From an uncultured Erysipelotrichaceae bacterium (GTDB lineage: Bacteria > Bacillota_I > Bacilli_A > RFN20 > CAG-288): DNA of 17,038 bases. The notes beneath the pieces were generated by a model. That model was not told the origin of the DNA. It searched no databases and was given only the letters and a program-made list of their open reading frames with translations. Made by a program: the position numbers and the translations under genes. The DNA is taken from NCBI GenBank assembly GCA_902771745.1, contig CACXYG010000013.1:1-17038 (forward strand), in the 5' to 3' direction. This document shows positions 7,855 to 15,327 of this stretch, in pieces; position 1 is the stretch's first letter; every line of letters starts with the position of its first letter.

Positions 7855-7911
7855 TTTTTCTTTTATTTACGAAAAAATAGTGGGGAGTTAAGTAAAAAAA
7901 TCTAGCTCCAA

Positions 7912-7928
7912 TTGATAAGCGCTTACAA
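7912..7928. promoter_or_regulatory. LacI/CcpA-type operator-like palindrome
   Basis: TTGATAAGCGCTTACAA contains the perfect 10-bp palindrome TAAGCGCTTA with a central CG, typical of LacI-family operators. The right half matches the CcpA cre consensus well, the left half less so. It lies about 100 nt upstream of the lipoprotein start, downstream of the putative promoter, where a roadblock repressor would act. This fits sugar-responsive or catabolite control of the lipoprotein-GH30 block. Confidence 0.55.
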
Positions 7929-8027
7929 TGCTGTTGTCGTTAAGACGAAGTGTTCTTGAAATGGAAACTGAAAAGTCAGGCGTTCATTTTTCACTCCAGG
8001 AAAACTCCAATATTGAAAGGATAAATT

Positions 8028-10796
8028 ATGAAATTAAAGAAAGCTGCATTAATGATCTTACCTTTATTAATGCTTACCGGTTGCGGTGAATCTACTACCT
8101 CTTCTACAGCCGAGAATTCTAGCGTCACAGAATCTGTCGAAGCTAAGACGTATGCTATCACGGCTGAAAATGGCACTGGCTATGAAATTACCGATTTAAG
8201 TGCCACGACTGCTAAGCGTGGTGATAAGATTACCTTCAAGGTCAATGTCACCAATAGTGAAAAGACCATCTCCAAAGTCAAATACAACACCTCTGAACTC
8301 ACTGCCGATGAAAATGGCGTCTATTCTTTTACCATGCCAGCTAGAGCGGTCACCATCTCTGTTGAATTGAGAGACAAGCCAAAGACTTATACCATCACTG
8401 CCAATAATGGCGACGGCTATGAAATCAAGGATTTAAGTGCTACTTCTGCTATCGCAGGTACGGCCATCACCTTCAAGGTCAATTTGACTGATGCCAACAA
8501 GGCTATCAAAGCTGTTAAGGCTAATAGCATCACCTGCGCTAAGTCTGGTGACTTATATACCTTTGATATGCCAGCCGAAGCTGTCACCATCACTGTTGAA
8601 TTAAATACCGCTCATGCTATTACTGCTAGCGATGGTGAAGGCTATACCATTTCTGAGTTATCTGACACCAACACTTATCAAGGTAAAACTGTTACTTTCA
8701 AAGTTACCGTTACAGATTCTTTAAAGGAAATTGCCTCTGTCAAAGCCAATACCGTTGACTGCACTGCTCTTGGTGCTGGTACCTATTCCTTTGTCATGCC
8801 AAATGAAGCTGTCACCCTCAATATCACTCTTAAGGCTGCTGCCTTAGGTTTAGATTTAAGTGCCGCCAAGACTGGTTATATCATCAACGAACTTGTCCCA
8901 TCCCAGTCTGATACCTTCACCAGTGAAGGAATCAAGCTCTTCACTTCTGATAATCAGGGTAGCCCAGTCGAACTTACTGCTGAACAGTATGCCACTGTCA
9001 CCTACACCTCTCCAGACATTGAAGATTTGACTGCTCCTATTGCCACCACTGGCGTCAAGACCATCGAAGTTCACTTTGGTGAAAACACCAGATCCTTCCA
9101 GATTGCCGTCGGTACTTACACCGTTGAAGATGTCACACTTGTTCAGGCTGACTTATCCGTCAAGGTCTCTGTCACCTGTAAGTATGTCGGCTTATCTGAA
9201 GCCCAGTTCAAGGCTTTTGCCTGGGGTATGGATTTACAGCACAACAACAATGTCGATGGACAGGGTTGGGGTACTGTTATCGATACAGATAATGATGGCA
9301 CTGATTTGGCTTTCACCTTTGGTGAAAATAACACTGTCGGCTTCGCTCTTGATATCACCGCATTAGAAAACGGCGCCTATACCACTCACTTTGGTCATAA
9401 GTTAGTTGACAATGGTAATGGCGGCTTCCAGAAGATGGACTTACTCAAACCTGGCGGACAGGCCAAGAGACTTGTCGTCGGCGATAAGGCTTATATGGTT
9501 CAGTTTGGTGCCTTCTGGAACAAGGGTGATTGCGATATCACCGTCATGGGTGCTACCGATTCTTATGATAAGGTCGAAAGAAAGATCACTTCTACCACCT
9601 TAGCCAAAGATGAAAACAAGGCCATGCTTACCATCACTGGTAGCTATGCTTCCTTCTTCAATGAAGAATTGACTGCGGAAGACTTATCCTTCTATCTTGA
9701 TTTCGAACAGTACAACACTTGGACAACCAAGAAGTTTGATGAAGCCAACAATGTCAACGAATTAGACGCCACCTATAATCTTGATACCACCAACAAGACT
9801 TACTCTATCTCCTTTGATGTCGCTAGTATCGTCAAAGAAGGTGGTGAAGATAACGGCTGGTTCATGCATATCAACAACTCTTCTGCCAACTTCGAATATA
9901 GAAACTTACAGGCTACGAGCATCACCATGGATGATGGTAGTGTCATCACTATGGACTTAGGCTCCAACCTTGGTGCTCCAAGTTGGGCCAATGGCCTTGT
10001 CACCTTGAAGTACACAGCTCCTGTTGTTCCAGATGATGATAATGTCAAAGTCACCTCTTTAAGCTATGTCAACAACAACGGTGCCATGGAATTAAAGGTC
10101 GAAGGCGACTATAAGTACACCACCGGTGCTCCAACTATCCACGTCGGCGATTTAACTAAGGCTGCTACCGTCACCGGTACAACCTTCTCCTGCAATTTGG
10201 ATGTCTCTTCTATCGTCGCTGGTTCGGAAACTGCTTTAAGCCTCACTTATACTGCAGAAAGTGAGGAAAAGACGCTCAATGTCAAGATGGAAGACTTGGC
10301 TGATAAACCAGCCTTAGGTTCCACCACGGATGCTGTTTATGGCTTTAGAACAAATTCCAAGGGCGTCATCTCCTTAAAGAAGAACGGTAACGATAAGTTC
10401 TCCATCGGTACCGTTGAATTAAAGAACAATGCCGACAAGATGGAACTTACCATCTATGGCGGCTTACGTCAGGGTATTGAATTAACGGCTCCAACCTTCT
10501 CCTTGAAGGGAACCGAATTCTCTAAGACCTTAACCAATCCAGTGGATGCTAACGGTTATGTCAAGTTCACCGTTGATGTCACGGATGCTCCAGAATTCAC
10601 CGATCCAGGCTCTGGTAATGATACTTACATGTTCTTATTCAGCTCTGGCAGTGAAAACTTTGAATTCTGGCCGGGTGATTGGGCCTACCAGATCGATATT
10701 GCTTCTGCTGCTACTAGCACTCACAACTACAAAGTTGGCAGAGTCAGCCAGTCCTGGGGCGCTGCGCAGTATCGTTTAGAAAAGACCGCTATTTAA
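8028..10796 (+). CDS. large modular surface lipoprotein with three InlB-like repeats and a shared C-terminal domain
   Basis: The protein has 922 residues. Lipobox LTGC places the acylated Cys at 19, followed by a Ser/Thr/Glu linker. Three repeats of about 73 residues (42-114, 121-192, 196-269) each end in [FY]x[MFV]MPxxAVTxxxxL, resembling the divergent InlB B-repeat domain. An Ig-like stretch (about 272-365) follows. The rest is a series of beta-rich modules marked by xD[VI][TAS]x[LIA] at Asp442, Asp597, Asp725 and Asp850. The last module (about 768-920) contains FWPGDW (880-885) and matches the C-terminus of the lipoprotein at 12420. No catalytic signature is visible. Abundant aromatic and Asp/Asn residues and the adjoining GH30 gene suggest carbohydrate binding at the cell surface, which is inference. 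AAAGGA precedes the start. A LacI-type palindrome upstream suggests sugar control. Confidence 0.85.
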   Translation: MKLKKAALMILPLLMLTGCGESTTSSTAENSSVTESVEAKTYAITAENGTGYEITDLSATTAKRGDKITFKVNVTNSEKTISKVKYNTSELTADENGVYSFTMPARAVTISVELRDKPKTYTITANNGDGYEIKDLSATSAIAGTAITFKVNLTDANKAIKAVKANSITCAKSGDLYTFDMPAEAVTITVELNTAHAITASDGEGYTISELSDTNTYQGKTVTFKVTVTDSLKEIASVKANTVDCTALGAGTYSFVMPNEAVTLNITLKAAALGLDLSAAKTGYIINELVPSQSDTFTSEGIKLFTSDNQGSPVELTAEQYATVTYTSPDIEDLTAPIATTGVKTIEVHFGENTRSFQIAVGTYTVEDVTLVQADLSVKVSVTCKYVGLSEAQFKAFAWGMDLQHNNNVDGQGWGTVIDTDNDGTDLAFTFGENNTVGFALDITALENGAYTTHFGHKLVDNGNGGFQKMDLLKPGGQAKRLVVGDKAYMVQFGAFWNKGDCDITVMGATDSYDKVERKITSTTLAKDENKAMLTITGSYASFFNEELTAEDLSFYLDFEQYNTWTTKKFDEANNVNELDATYNLDTTNKTYSISFDVASIVKEGGEDNGWFMHINNSSANFEYRNLQATSITMDDGSVITMDLGSNLGAPSWANGLVTLKYTAPVVPDDDNVKVTSLSYVNNNGAMELKVEGDYKYTTGAPTIHVGDLTKAATVTGTTFSCNLDVSSIVAGSETALSLTYTAESEEKTLNVKMEDLADKPALGSTTDAVYGFRTNSKGVISLKKNGNDKFSIGTVELKNNADKMELTIYGGLRQGIELTAPTFSLKGTEFSKTLTNPVDANGYVKFTVDVTDAPEFTDPGSGNDTYMFLFSSGSENFEFWPGDWAYQIDIASAATSTHNYKVGRVSQSWGAAQYRLEKTAI
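8151..8834 (+). repeat. three tandem InlB-like repeats
   Basis: Units of 72-74 residues have closely matching landmarks: [YH][AT]ITAxxGxGYxI near the start, a central [TI]x[TF]FKVxxT, and MP (103-104, 181-182, 258-259) before AVTxxxxL. They form a spacer or binding stalk after the lipid anchor. Confidence 0.8.
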
Positions 10797-10815
10797 TTTC
10801 CTTTATCCCTGTTGG

Positions 10816-10847
10816 AATATTGTCGCCCAAATTGGGCGACAATATTT
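10816..10847 (+). terminator. perfect 14-bp hairpin between lipoprotein and GH30 genes
   Basis: AATATTGTCGCCCA (10816-10829) pairs exactly with 10833-10846 around a 3-nt loop. Only TTTCTAT follows, so it is a weak terminator or a partial attenuator or mRNA-stabilising hairpin, possibly making the GH30 level lower than that of the upstream lipoprotein. Confidence 0.55.
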
Positions 10848-10868
10848 CTATAATAAAAGAGGTACATG

Positions 10869-12398
10869 ATGAAAAACTTATCTTTAGCATTGTTATCGCT
10901 TCTCTTGTTGACTGGCTGCCAGGTGAATATCAACACCGGTATGACTAGTGAAAACTTGATATCTGACTCGACTTCTAAAGTAGAAGAATCGAGTTCTTTC
11001 AAGACGTACGAAAAGACCAGTGAAGTCAAACTGACCACTGGCGACAAAGAGAATTTATTTAAAACCGTCGATAACATCAAGGCGAGTGATCATCAAATAG
11101 AAGGTTCTACACTAATCTCTGTTGATGAAAGTAAAACCATCGCTCCTGTCAAGATGTTTGGTGCAGCCTTGACTCACGCCTCTGCTCATCAGCTCATGCT
11201 TGATAAGACTGGTGTTCAAAGAAGAGAGATATTAGAAGACCTCTTTACAGATAAAGGTGCCGATTTTAACGCCATCCGACTTCCTATCGGTGCATCTGAT
11301 TTCCATGCCGAAGAACACGTCTTTACCTGTTGTGATACTAAGGGTAGTGACGATAATTTATTAGAACACTTCACTTTAGAACACGATGAAGAAGTCATCC
11401 AGGTCATCAAAGAAATCTATGAGATCAAACCGGATTTAAAGATCATCGCCGTTCCTTGGTCTGCTCCAGAATGGATGAAGCTCAATACCAGAGCATCTAG
11501 TGAAGATCCTGAGGGACCAAAACTGTGTGGTGGTACTTTAAATGATGATTACTTGACCATATTTGGTCAGTATCTCAACGAATTCTGCTATCGTTATTTC
11601 GATGAGGGAATCCGCATTGATTATCTCACCTTTGAAAATGAACCAACATTCAATGGTGCTGATTATCCTTGCATGCTACTTTCTCCTTATCAAGCAGATT
11701 TATTAGCCTTACAACTCAATTCTACTCTTCCAGAGTGTACCAACCTGATCGCCTATGATCACAACTGTGAAGCAGGTATGTATACCTACTTGGAAAACGA
11801 GTTTGCTGATAGTGAACAGCGCTCTTTATTCCCAGCCATTGCCATTCATGGCTATGGCTCAGAAGCCATTCCTACTGGGGTGAGAAAACTTCGCGCCTTA
11901 TATCCGGAAAAAGAAGTCTATATGACGGAAATCACCGAGTGGGAACACGGCTCTAGCTTTGATACGGATTTGATGTATGTTTGTAGAAATACTACCATCA
12001 ACGCTTATCGTTCTGGTCTTAGTGGTACCTTATATTGGAACTTGATATTAGATAGCAATGGAGGACCAAACATCGGTCAGAAATCCACTTGCTATGGGGT
12101 CGTCAACATCGATCAGAATGAAGACGGTACCCTTGCTTATACCAAGCGTCCATCCTTCTATGGTCTTGCTGGTATCAGCAGAATGCTTCATATCCAAGAA
12201 GATAAGACGACCTACTCTCTAGAGACTAATTATGAAGATGATGGAATTCTAGCAATCGCTTTTAAAAAGGAAGATAAGTATTCTATAGCGATAGCAAACA
12301 CCAGCTATGAAAATAAAGAAGTCAGCGTGAAAATCTTAAATCAATTTTATAACTATTCGCTTGCTTCTCGCTCCCTGGTCAGTTTCACCTTAGAGTGA
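10869..12398 (+). CDS. GH30 glycosidase, lipid-anchored
   Basis: The protein has 509 residues. MKNLSLALLSLLLLTGC is a lipoprotein signal with Cys17, so the enzyme is tethered outside. The catalytic (beta/alpha)8 barrel runs from about residue 75 (MFGAALTHASAHQ, the GH30 GxGGAxTDAxA-like motif) to about 440. It includes VPWSAPEWMK, TFENEP with acid/base Glu258, YMTEITEW with nucleophile Glu354, and YWNLILDSNGGPN, which is characteristic of the glucosylceramidase/beta-1,6-glucanase side of GH30. The C-terminal beta-sandwich (about 445-509) is the usual GH30 C domain. GH30 enzymes are retaining and act on beta-linked glucosides, 1,6-glucans or xylans; the subfamily is not certain. ATG 10869 is preferred over ATG 10866 because AAGAGG (10857-10862) is 6 nt from it. 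It lies between two lipoproteins that share a C-terminal domain. Confidence 0.9.
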   Translation: MKNLSLALLSLLLLTGCQVNINTGMTSENLISDSTSKVEESSSFKTYEKTSEVKLTTGDKENLFKTVDNIKASDHQIEGSTLISVDESKTIAPVKMFGAALTHASAHQLMLDKTGVQRREILEDLFTDKGADFNAIRLPIGASDFHAEEHVFTCCDTKGSDDNLLEHFTLEHDEEVIQVIKEIYEIKPDLKIIAVPWSAPEWMKLNTRASSEDPEGPKLCGGTLNDDYLTIFGQYLNEFCYRYFDEGIRIDYLTFENEPTFNGADYPCMLLSPYQADLLALQLNSTLPECTNLIAYDHNCEAGMYTYLENEFADSEQRSLFPAIAIHGYGSEAIPTGVRKLRALYPEKEVYMTEITEWEHGSSFDTDLMYVCRNTTINAYRSGLSGTLYWNLILDSNGGPNIGQKSTCYGVVNIDQNEDGTLAYTKRPSFYGLAGISRMLHIQEDKTTYSLETNYEDDGILAIAFKKEDKYSIAIANTSYENKEVSVKILNQFYNYSLASRSLVSFTLE

Positions 12399-12405
12399 AA
12401 TCCTT

Positions 12406-12411
12406 TATAAT
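12406..12411 (+). promoter_or_regulatory. TATAAT 8 nt before the last lipoprotein start, no Shine-Dalgarno
   Basis: TATAAT is followed by AGTAGTCT and then ATG 12420. There is no GGAG-like site in the 21-nt gap after GH30. If used as a -10 it would give an almost leaderless mRNA. A small hairpin (TTTCAC/GTGAAA, 12383-12400) overlaps the GH30 stop just upstream. Tentative, since no good -35 is seen. Confidence 0.3.
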
Positions 12412-12419
12412 AGTAGTCT

Positions 12420-13763
12420 ATGAAGAAAGCTGTTTGTTTTGTTTCTCTTTTAGCGTTGCTCTTAACGGGTTGTCAGACCGACAACCCGATTTCTAGTGGT
12501 GAAGATAATCTTTCTTCTGTTGAAGAAGAAATCATCTCTGAAGAAGAGCCTTTAAAGCTTTATGAGTTTGCACTAAAAGAAAACGAAGATCAGAAAGTGG
12601 TTCTCTATTTAAAAGGAGAACTGTATTTTGATGGCAAGGTCTCTTCTTCTAGTTTCATCATCGATAACACGCAAGATGACATCAAGGATAGTATCTCTAC
12701 GGACTTTACTTTAAATCATTCCGCTTTTGCTATAGAAGTGGATGTCACTACTTTGAAGAAGGAAGGGGCTTGGTATAATTTATATTTCTGGATCAATGAA
12801 AATAAGAGCATCTATATCAGTAAAGATGATATTTCTCAAAAGCAGTTATCCTCTGTGATGGACTATCAGAAGACAAAACAGAGTAAAAACGAATACTGCT
12901 TTGAAATCTGGAATGATAATGTCAAACTCGTCTATCGTGAAAAAGATAATAAGTTGACGACCTTCTATTCCATGAATTATGAAATCAAAAGTGAGAATGC
13001 GAACGAATATCTCTACTTCCATTTAAAAGGCTATAACGAACACGATGATCTAAAATTGATCTTAGATGGTTTAAATAAAAAAGAAACGGAAGACTTCATC
13101 TATGATGAGAACCATAACTTTGACGTCTATCTCAGAGTTGATGACATCTTAGAAGATAAGAATCGTTATGCTATCAAAATCGAATATACTTTGGAAAGTG
13201 GCTCTCTTCATCAAGAGACCATCACCAATTATTCCCTTTCGGATAACGATCATCTACCTGGTATCTGCTATAAATCCAATCTCTATGTCTTCCGAGCGGA
13301 GATCACGGGAAGAAAAGTCTATTACTATCTATCCAACTGTCCGGATAGCTTTGCTATGGATTCTGTCTCCTTGATTCAGCAAGATGGTGTCAAACTGAAA
13401 TTTACTGGAACAGTAAGATTATTCGCTTCGGGATTCTATACCTTCCATATCCGAGGCATCGTTCAGGGACAAGACTATATCAAGATGATCGGGTTAAATG
13501 ACTTATCCGCATCGGGATATGTAACCTTCACGGTAGACTTATCCGATATGCCGGAATTCAACAGTTTAAATACCGCCAGTTATAACGGGCAGTTAGAAGT
13601 CTATCATGACACTCTAAGACTCAATCAGTTCTGGCCAGGAGAATGGTCGCACCGCAAAGATGAACTAGGGCCAGTAGAAGACCAGACACACATTTATACG
13701 ATTTCAGATAATACCTATGGCAATGCCTATGGAATCACTAAGGTAAAGAAAAACTCGGATTAA
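12420..13763 (+). CDS. modular surface lipoprotein paralogous to the C-terminal part of the 922-residue protein
   Basis: The protein has 447 residues, with lipobox LTGC and acylated Cys18, then an acidic Ser/Glu linker (19-45). The remainder is three beta-rich modules with a regular period of about 132 residues, marked by VDV (Asp108), VDD (Asp241) and VDL (Asp373). The last module (about 285-444) aligns with the C-terminus of the protein at 8028: YVFR/YGFR, SGYVTFTVDLSDMPEF/NGYVKFTVDVTDAPEF and FWPGEW (404-409)/FWPGDW. Module 1 also resembles its 532-625 region (xxDVxx[LI]xKEGxxxxxW). No known family is recognised and no catalytic residues stand out. It follows GH30 by 21 nt, so it is probably co-transcribed; the start is supported by the signal peptide although no ribosome binding site is visible. 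A glycan-binding role is inferred. Confidence 0.82.
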   Translation: MKKAVCFVSLLALLLTGCQTDNPISSGEDNLSSVEEEIISEEEPLKLYEFALKENEDQKVVLYLKGELYFDGKVSSSSFIIDNTQDDIKDSISTDFTLNHSAFAIEVDVTTLKKEGAWYNLYFWINENKSIYISKDDISQKQLSSVMDYQKTKQSKNEYCFEIWNDNVKLVYREKDNKLTTFYSMNYEIKSENANEYLYFHLKGYNEHDDLKLILDGLNKKETEDFIYDENHNFDVYLRVDDILEDKNRYAIKIEYTLESGSLHQETITNYSLSDNDHLPGICYKSNLYVFRAEITGRKVYYYLSNCPDSFAMDSVSLIQQDGVKLKFTGTVRLFASGFYTFHIRGIVQGQDYIKMIGLNDLSASGYVTFTVDLSDMPEFNSLNTASYNGQLEVYHDTLRLNQFWPGEWSHRKDELGPVEDQTHIYTISDNTYGNAYGITKVKKNSD

Positions 13764-13794
13764 CAACTCTTTCGTTGTCTATCCGAGTTTTTTA
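13747..13794. terminator. bidirectional terminator between convergent blocks
   Basis: AAACTCGGAT (13751-13760) pairs with ATCCGAGTTT (13781-13790), with an inner pairing of AACAAC and GTTGTC. It is flanked by A-rich sequence on the left and T-rich sequence on the right, so it gives a T-tract on both strands. It serves the lipoprotein on the plus strand, whose stop codon lies inside it, and the small membrane peptide on the minus strand. Confidence 0.88.
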
Positions 13795-13798
13795 GTGT

Positions 13799-13942
13799 TT
13801 ATCTTTCGACTAAAACAGTGTTAGCGGTCGTTGTAGTAGCTTGAGCGTTGTTATAAGCGACAAAGGAGAAGAGAGGAACAAGACCACAAGCGATAAGGGT
13901 AATAGACGCGATGATGATCAAAACTAAATGTTTCAATTTCAT
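13799..13942 (-). CDS. 47-residue single-helix membrane peptide coupled to GH3
   Basis: This short gene starts with an ATG at 13942-13940 that shares one base with the GH3 stop (TAATG), and AGGAGG lies about 10 nt before it. Translation gives MKLKHLVLIIIASITLIACG, then a hydrophobic run to about residue 30, and a Thr/Ala/Asn-rich tail ending VLVER and TAA at 13801-13799. LIAC could be read as a lipobox (Cys19), but no gap follows before further hydrophobic residues, so a single membrane helix is more likely. I do not recognise a family. Its coupling to a GH3 with a C-terminal anchor parallels the four-helix protein after the other GH3, suggesting a small partner; this is inference. Ends just before the bidirectional terminator. 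Confidence 0.72.
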   Translation of the reverse strand: MKLKHLVLIIIASITLIACGLVPLFSFVAYNNAQATTTTANTVLVER

Positions 13943-15327
13943 TATTTGACTTCCTCCTCTTTCTTCTTAGAGATGACTTTATCTAAACCGATACCTTCCA
14001 AGGCACCAAAGTAGACAAGACAAACAGCAGTGACACCTAAGATGATGTTGAAGTCGATGACAAGAGGCGTAACCCAATTGAAGGATTCTTTCGTGTCAGC
14101 GGAAGTGATCTCTTTACCATTATATGGATGCTTGTTGTATTCACTTAAGGCGTATTTGGAGTTGAGATAACTAAAGACGGTGTGATGAACGGCTTCTCTT
14201 AAAGCATACTTGATACGATTGGTAGAAGAAGCGGAAATAGCAAACTTCAAGGAAACAGACATGCCAAGATCACCACCACAACGTAAAGTCTCATCTAAGT
14301 TCATGAACTGGTTATTATCAGAGTAGTCAGTGATGATGGTGCCGTTAAAGCCCCATTCACCTCTTAAGACACCCTGGAGAAGTGCAGTAGAACCGCCAGC
14401 CCATAAAGCGCCAACTCTGTTATAAGAGGTCATAAGAGCGTTAGCACCACCCTCTTCGACAACAATTCTGAATGGTTCCAGATAGATTTCTCTTAAAGCC
14501 TGTTCGGTTAACCAGGTATATAAGGAATCACGGCTGGTTTCCGTTTCGGCAACGGCGAAGTGTTTGACAAAGGCCATCTTACCAGTATCCTTAACACCCT
14601 TGTTAACCTGAGCAGCAAGTTTACCAGTAAGGATAGGATCTTCAGAATAATATTCGTAGTTACGACCACCAAATGGAGAACGATGGATGTTGATGGCAGT
14701 GCCATAGAAGCCAGTTAAGCCATGCGCTTCCATATCTGCACCAAGAGATAAGCCCTCTTCATAAGCTAACGTCTTATTCCAAGTCTGAGCTAAGACACAA
14801 TCAGCTGGGAAGCCGACACCTCTTAAAGAAGCGCTGGTGAAGGAACCGACCTGAGCAGGACCATCATAGTTGACTAAGTTTGGCATACCGATAGAAGCAA
14901 TGCCCTTGCAGTTTGGATGGGCGTTGTTGACCATGCCCATGGCTTCGGTATAGCTGACCTGATTTAAGACATCGGTCCACTGTGGATCATTGTAATCAGC
15001 ACCAAGCTGATAACCAAGTTCGGTTGGAACGCCCTTAGAATCGGCAACCTGTAAGGAGCCAGACTGACCAAAGAGGACTTCATCATCATTTACTTCATTG
15101 CCAAACAAATCCGTTGTAGCATTATCCCAAGCGGTGGCTTTGGTCTGATCTTTACCGTCTTTACCACCAAAGGTGACATATTCCTTGGTCTTAGCACCCA
15201 TTTCTCTACCAGTAGAAGCATCATGAGTAGAGTCTTGTTCAATTGGGCCGGTCAATTTCACCATTTTCGCCAAGGCCGTCGACGGAGACACCATCGATTG
15301 CCTTAGTACCGGTGAAGAGATTATCAA
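13942..15327 (-). CDS. GH3 glycosidase, catalytic TIM-barrel half (downstream of a frameshift)
   Basis: This is the C-terminal half of a permuted GH3 that was one gene with the ORF ending at 15239. Real homologous sequence starts near 15243 (IEQDSTHD). The upstream 28 codons to 15327 are the neighbour's DNA in another frame, and the ATGs there lack a ribosome binding site. Numbered on the joined 1020-residue protein, the TIM barrel shows NYDGPAQ (Asp714), GGRNYEYYSEDP (Arg781), VKHFAVAETETSR (Lys814-His815) and nucleophile Asp893 in TIITDYS, followed by the canonical GGD. A C-terminal membrane segment (about 978-1004) ends in SKKKEEEVK. Alone it has no signal peptide and so could not reach its partner domain outside the cell, which argues against a natural split gene. 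The stop overlaps the start of a 47-residue peptide. Confidence 0.85.
   Translation of the reverse strand: MIISSPVLRQSMVSPSTALAKMVKLTGPIEQDSTHDASTGREMGAKTKEYVTFGGKDGKDQTKATAWDNATTDLFGNEVNDDEVLFGQSGSLQVADSKGVPTELGYQLGADYNDPQWTDVLNQVSYTEAMGMVNNAHPNCKGIASIGMPNLVNYDGPAQVGSFTSASLRGVGFPADCVLAQTWNKTLAYEEGLSLGADMEAHGLTGFYGTAINIHRSPFGGRNYEYYSEDPILTGKLAAQVNKGVKDTGKMAFVKHFAVAETETSRDSLYTWLTEQALREIYLEPFRIVVEEGGANALMTSYNRVGALWAGGSTALLQGVLRGEWGFNGTIITDYSDNNQFMNLDETLRCGGDLGMSVSLKFAISASSTNRIKYALREAVHHTVFSYLNSKYALSEYNKHPYNGKEITSADTKESFNWVTPLVIDFNIILGVTAVCLVYFGALEGIGLDKVISKKKEEEVK
15239..15267 (-). other. frameshift junction in the second GH3 gene
   Basis: On the minus strand the upstream frame reads ...GEIDRPN and stops at TGA (15241-15239); the downstream frame is +1. 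Dropping one C from CCC (15245-15247) gives DRPIEQD and a continuous 1020-residue GH3. Dropping one A from AAAA (15264-15267) also restores the frame. Both positions fall in the linker between the fibronectin-like and TIM-barrel domains. A sequencing indel, a real mutation or a programmed +1 shift are all possible. Confidence 0.85.

Noticed and set aside
10849..10854. TATAAT upstream of GH30 as its promoter
   Set aside because: It would start transcription at about 10861, inside the ribosome binding site AAGAGG, and no -35 lies at the right distance; probably chance.
15239..15241. TGA as a recoded or selenocysteine codon joining the two GH3 halves
   Set aside because: Readthrough would stay in the upstream frame, but the GH3 barrel is in the +1 frame. 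All Trp codons seen are TGG and TGA ends the GH30 gene.
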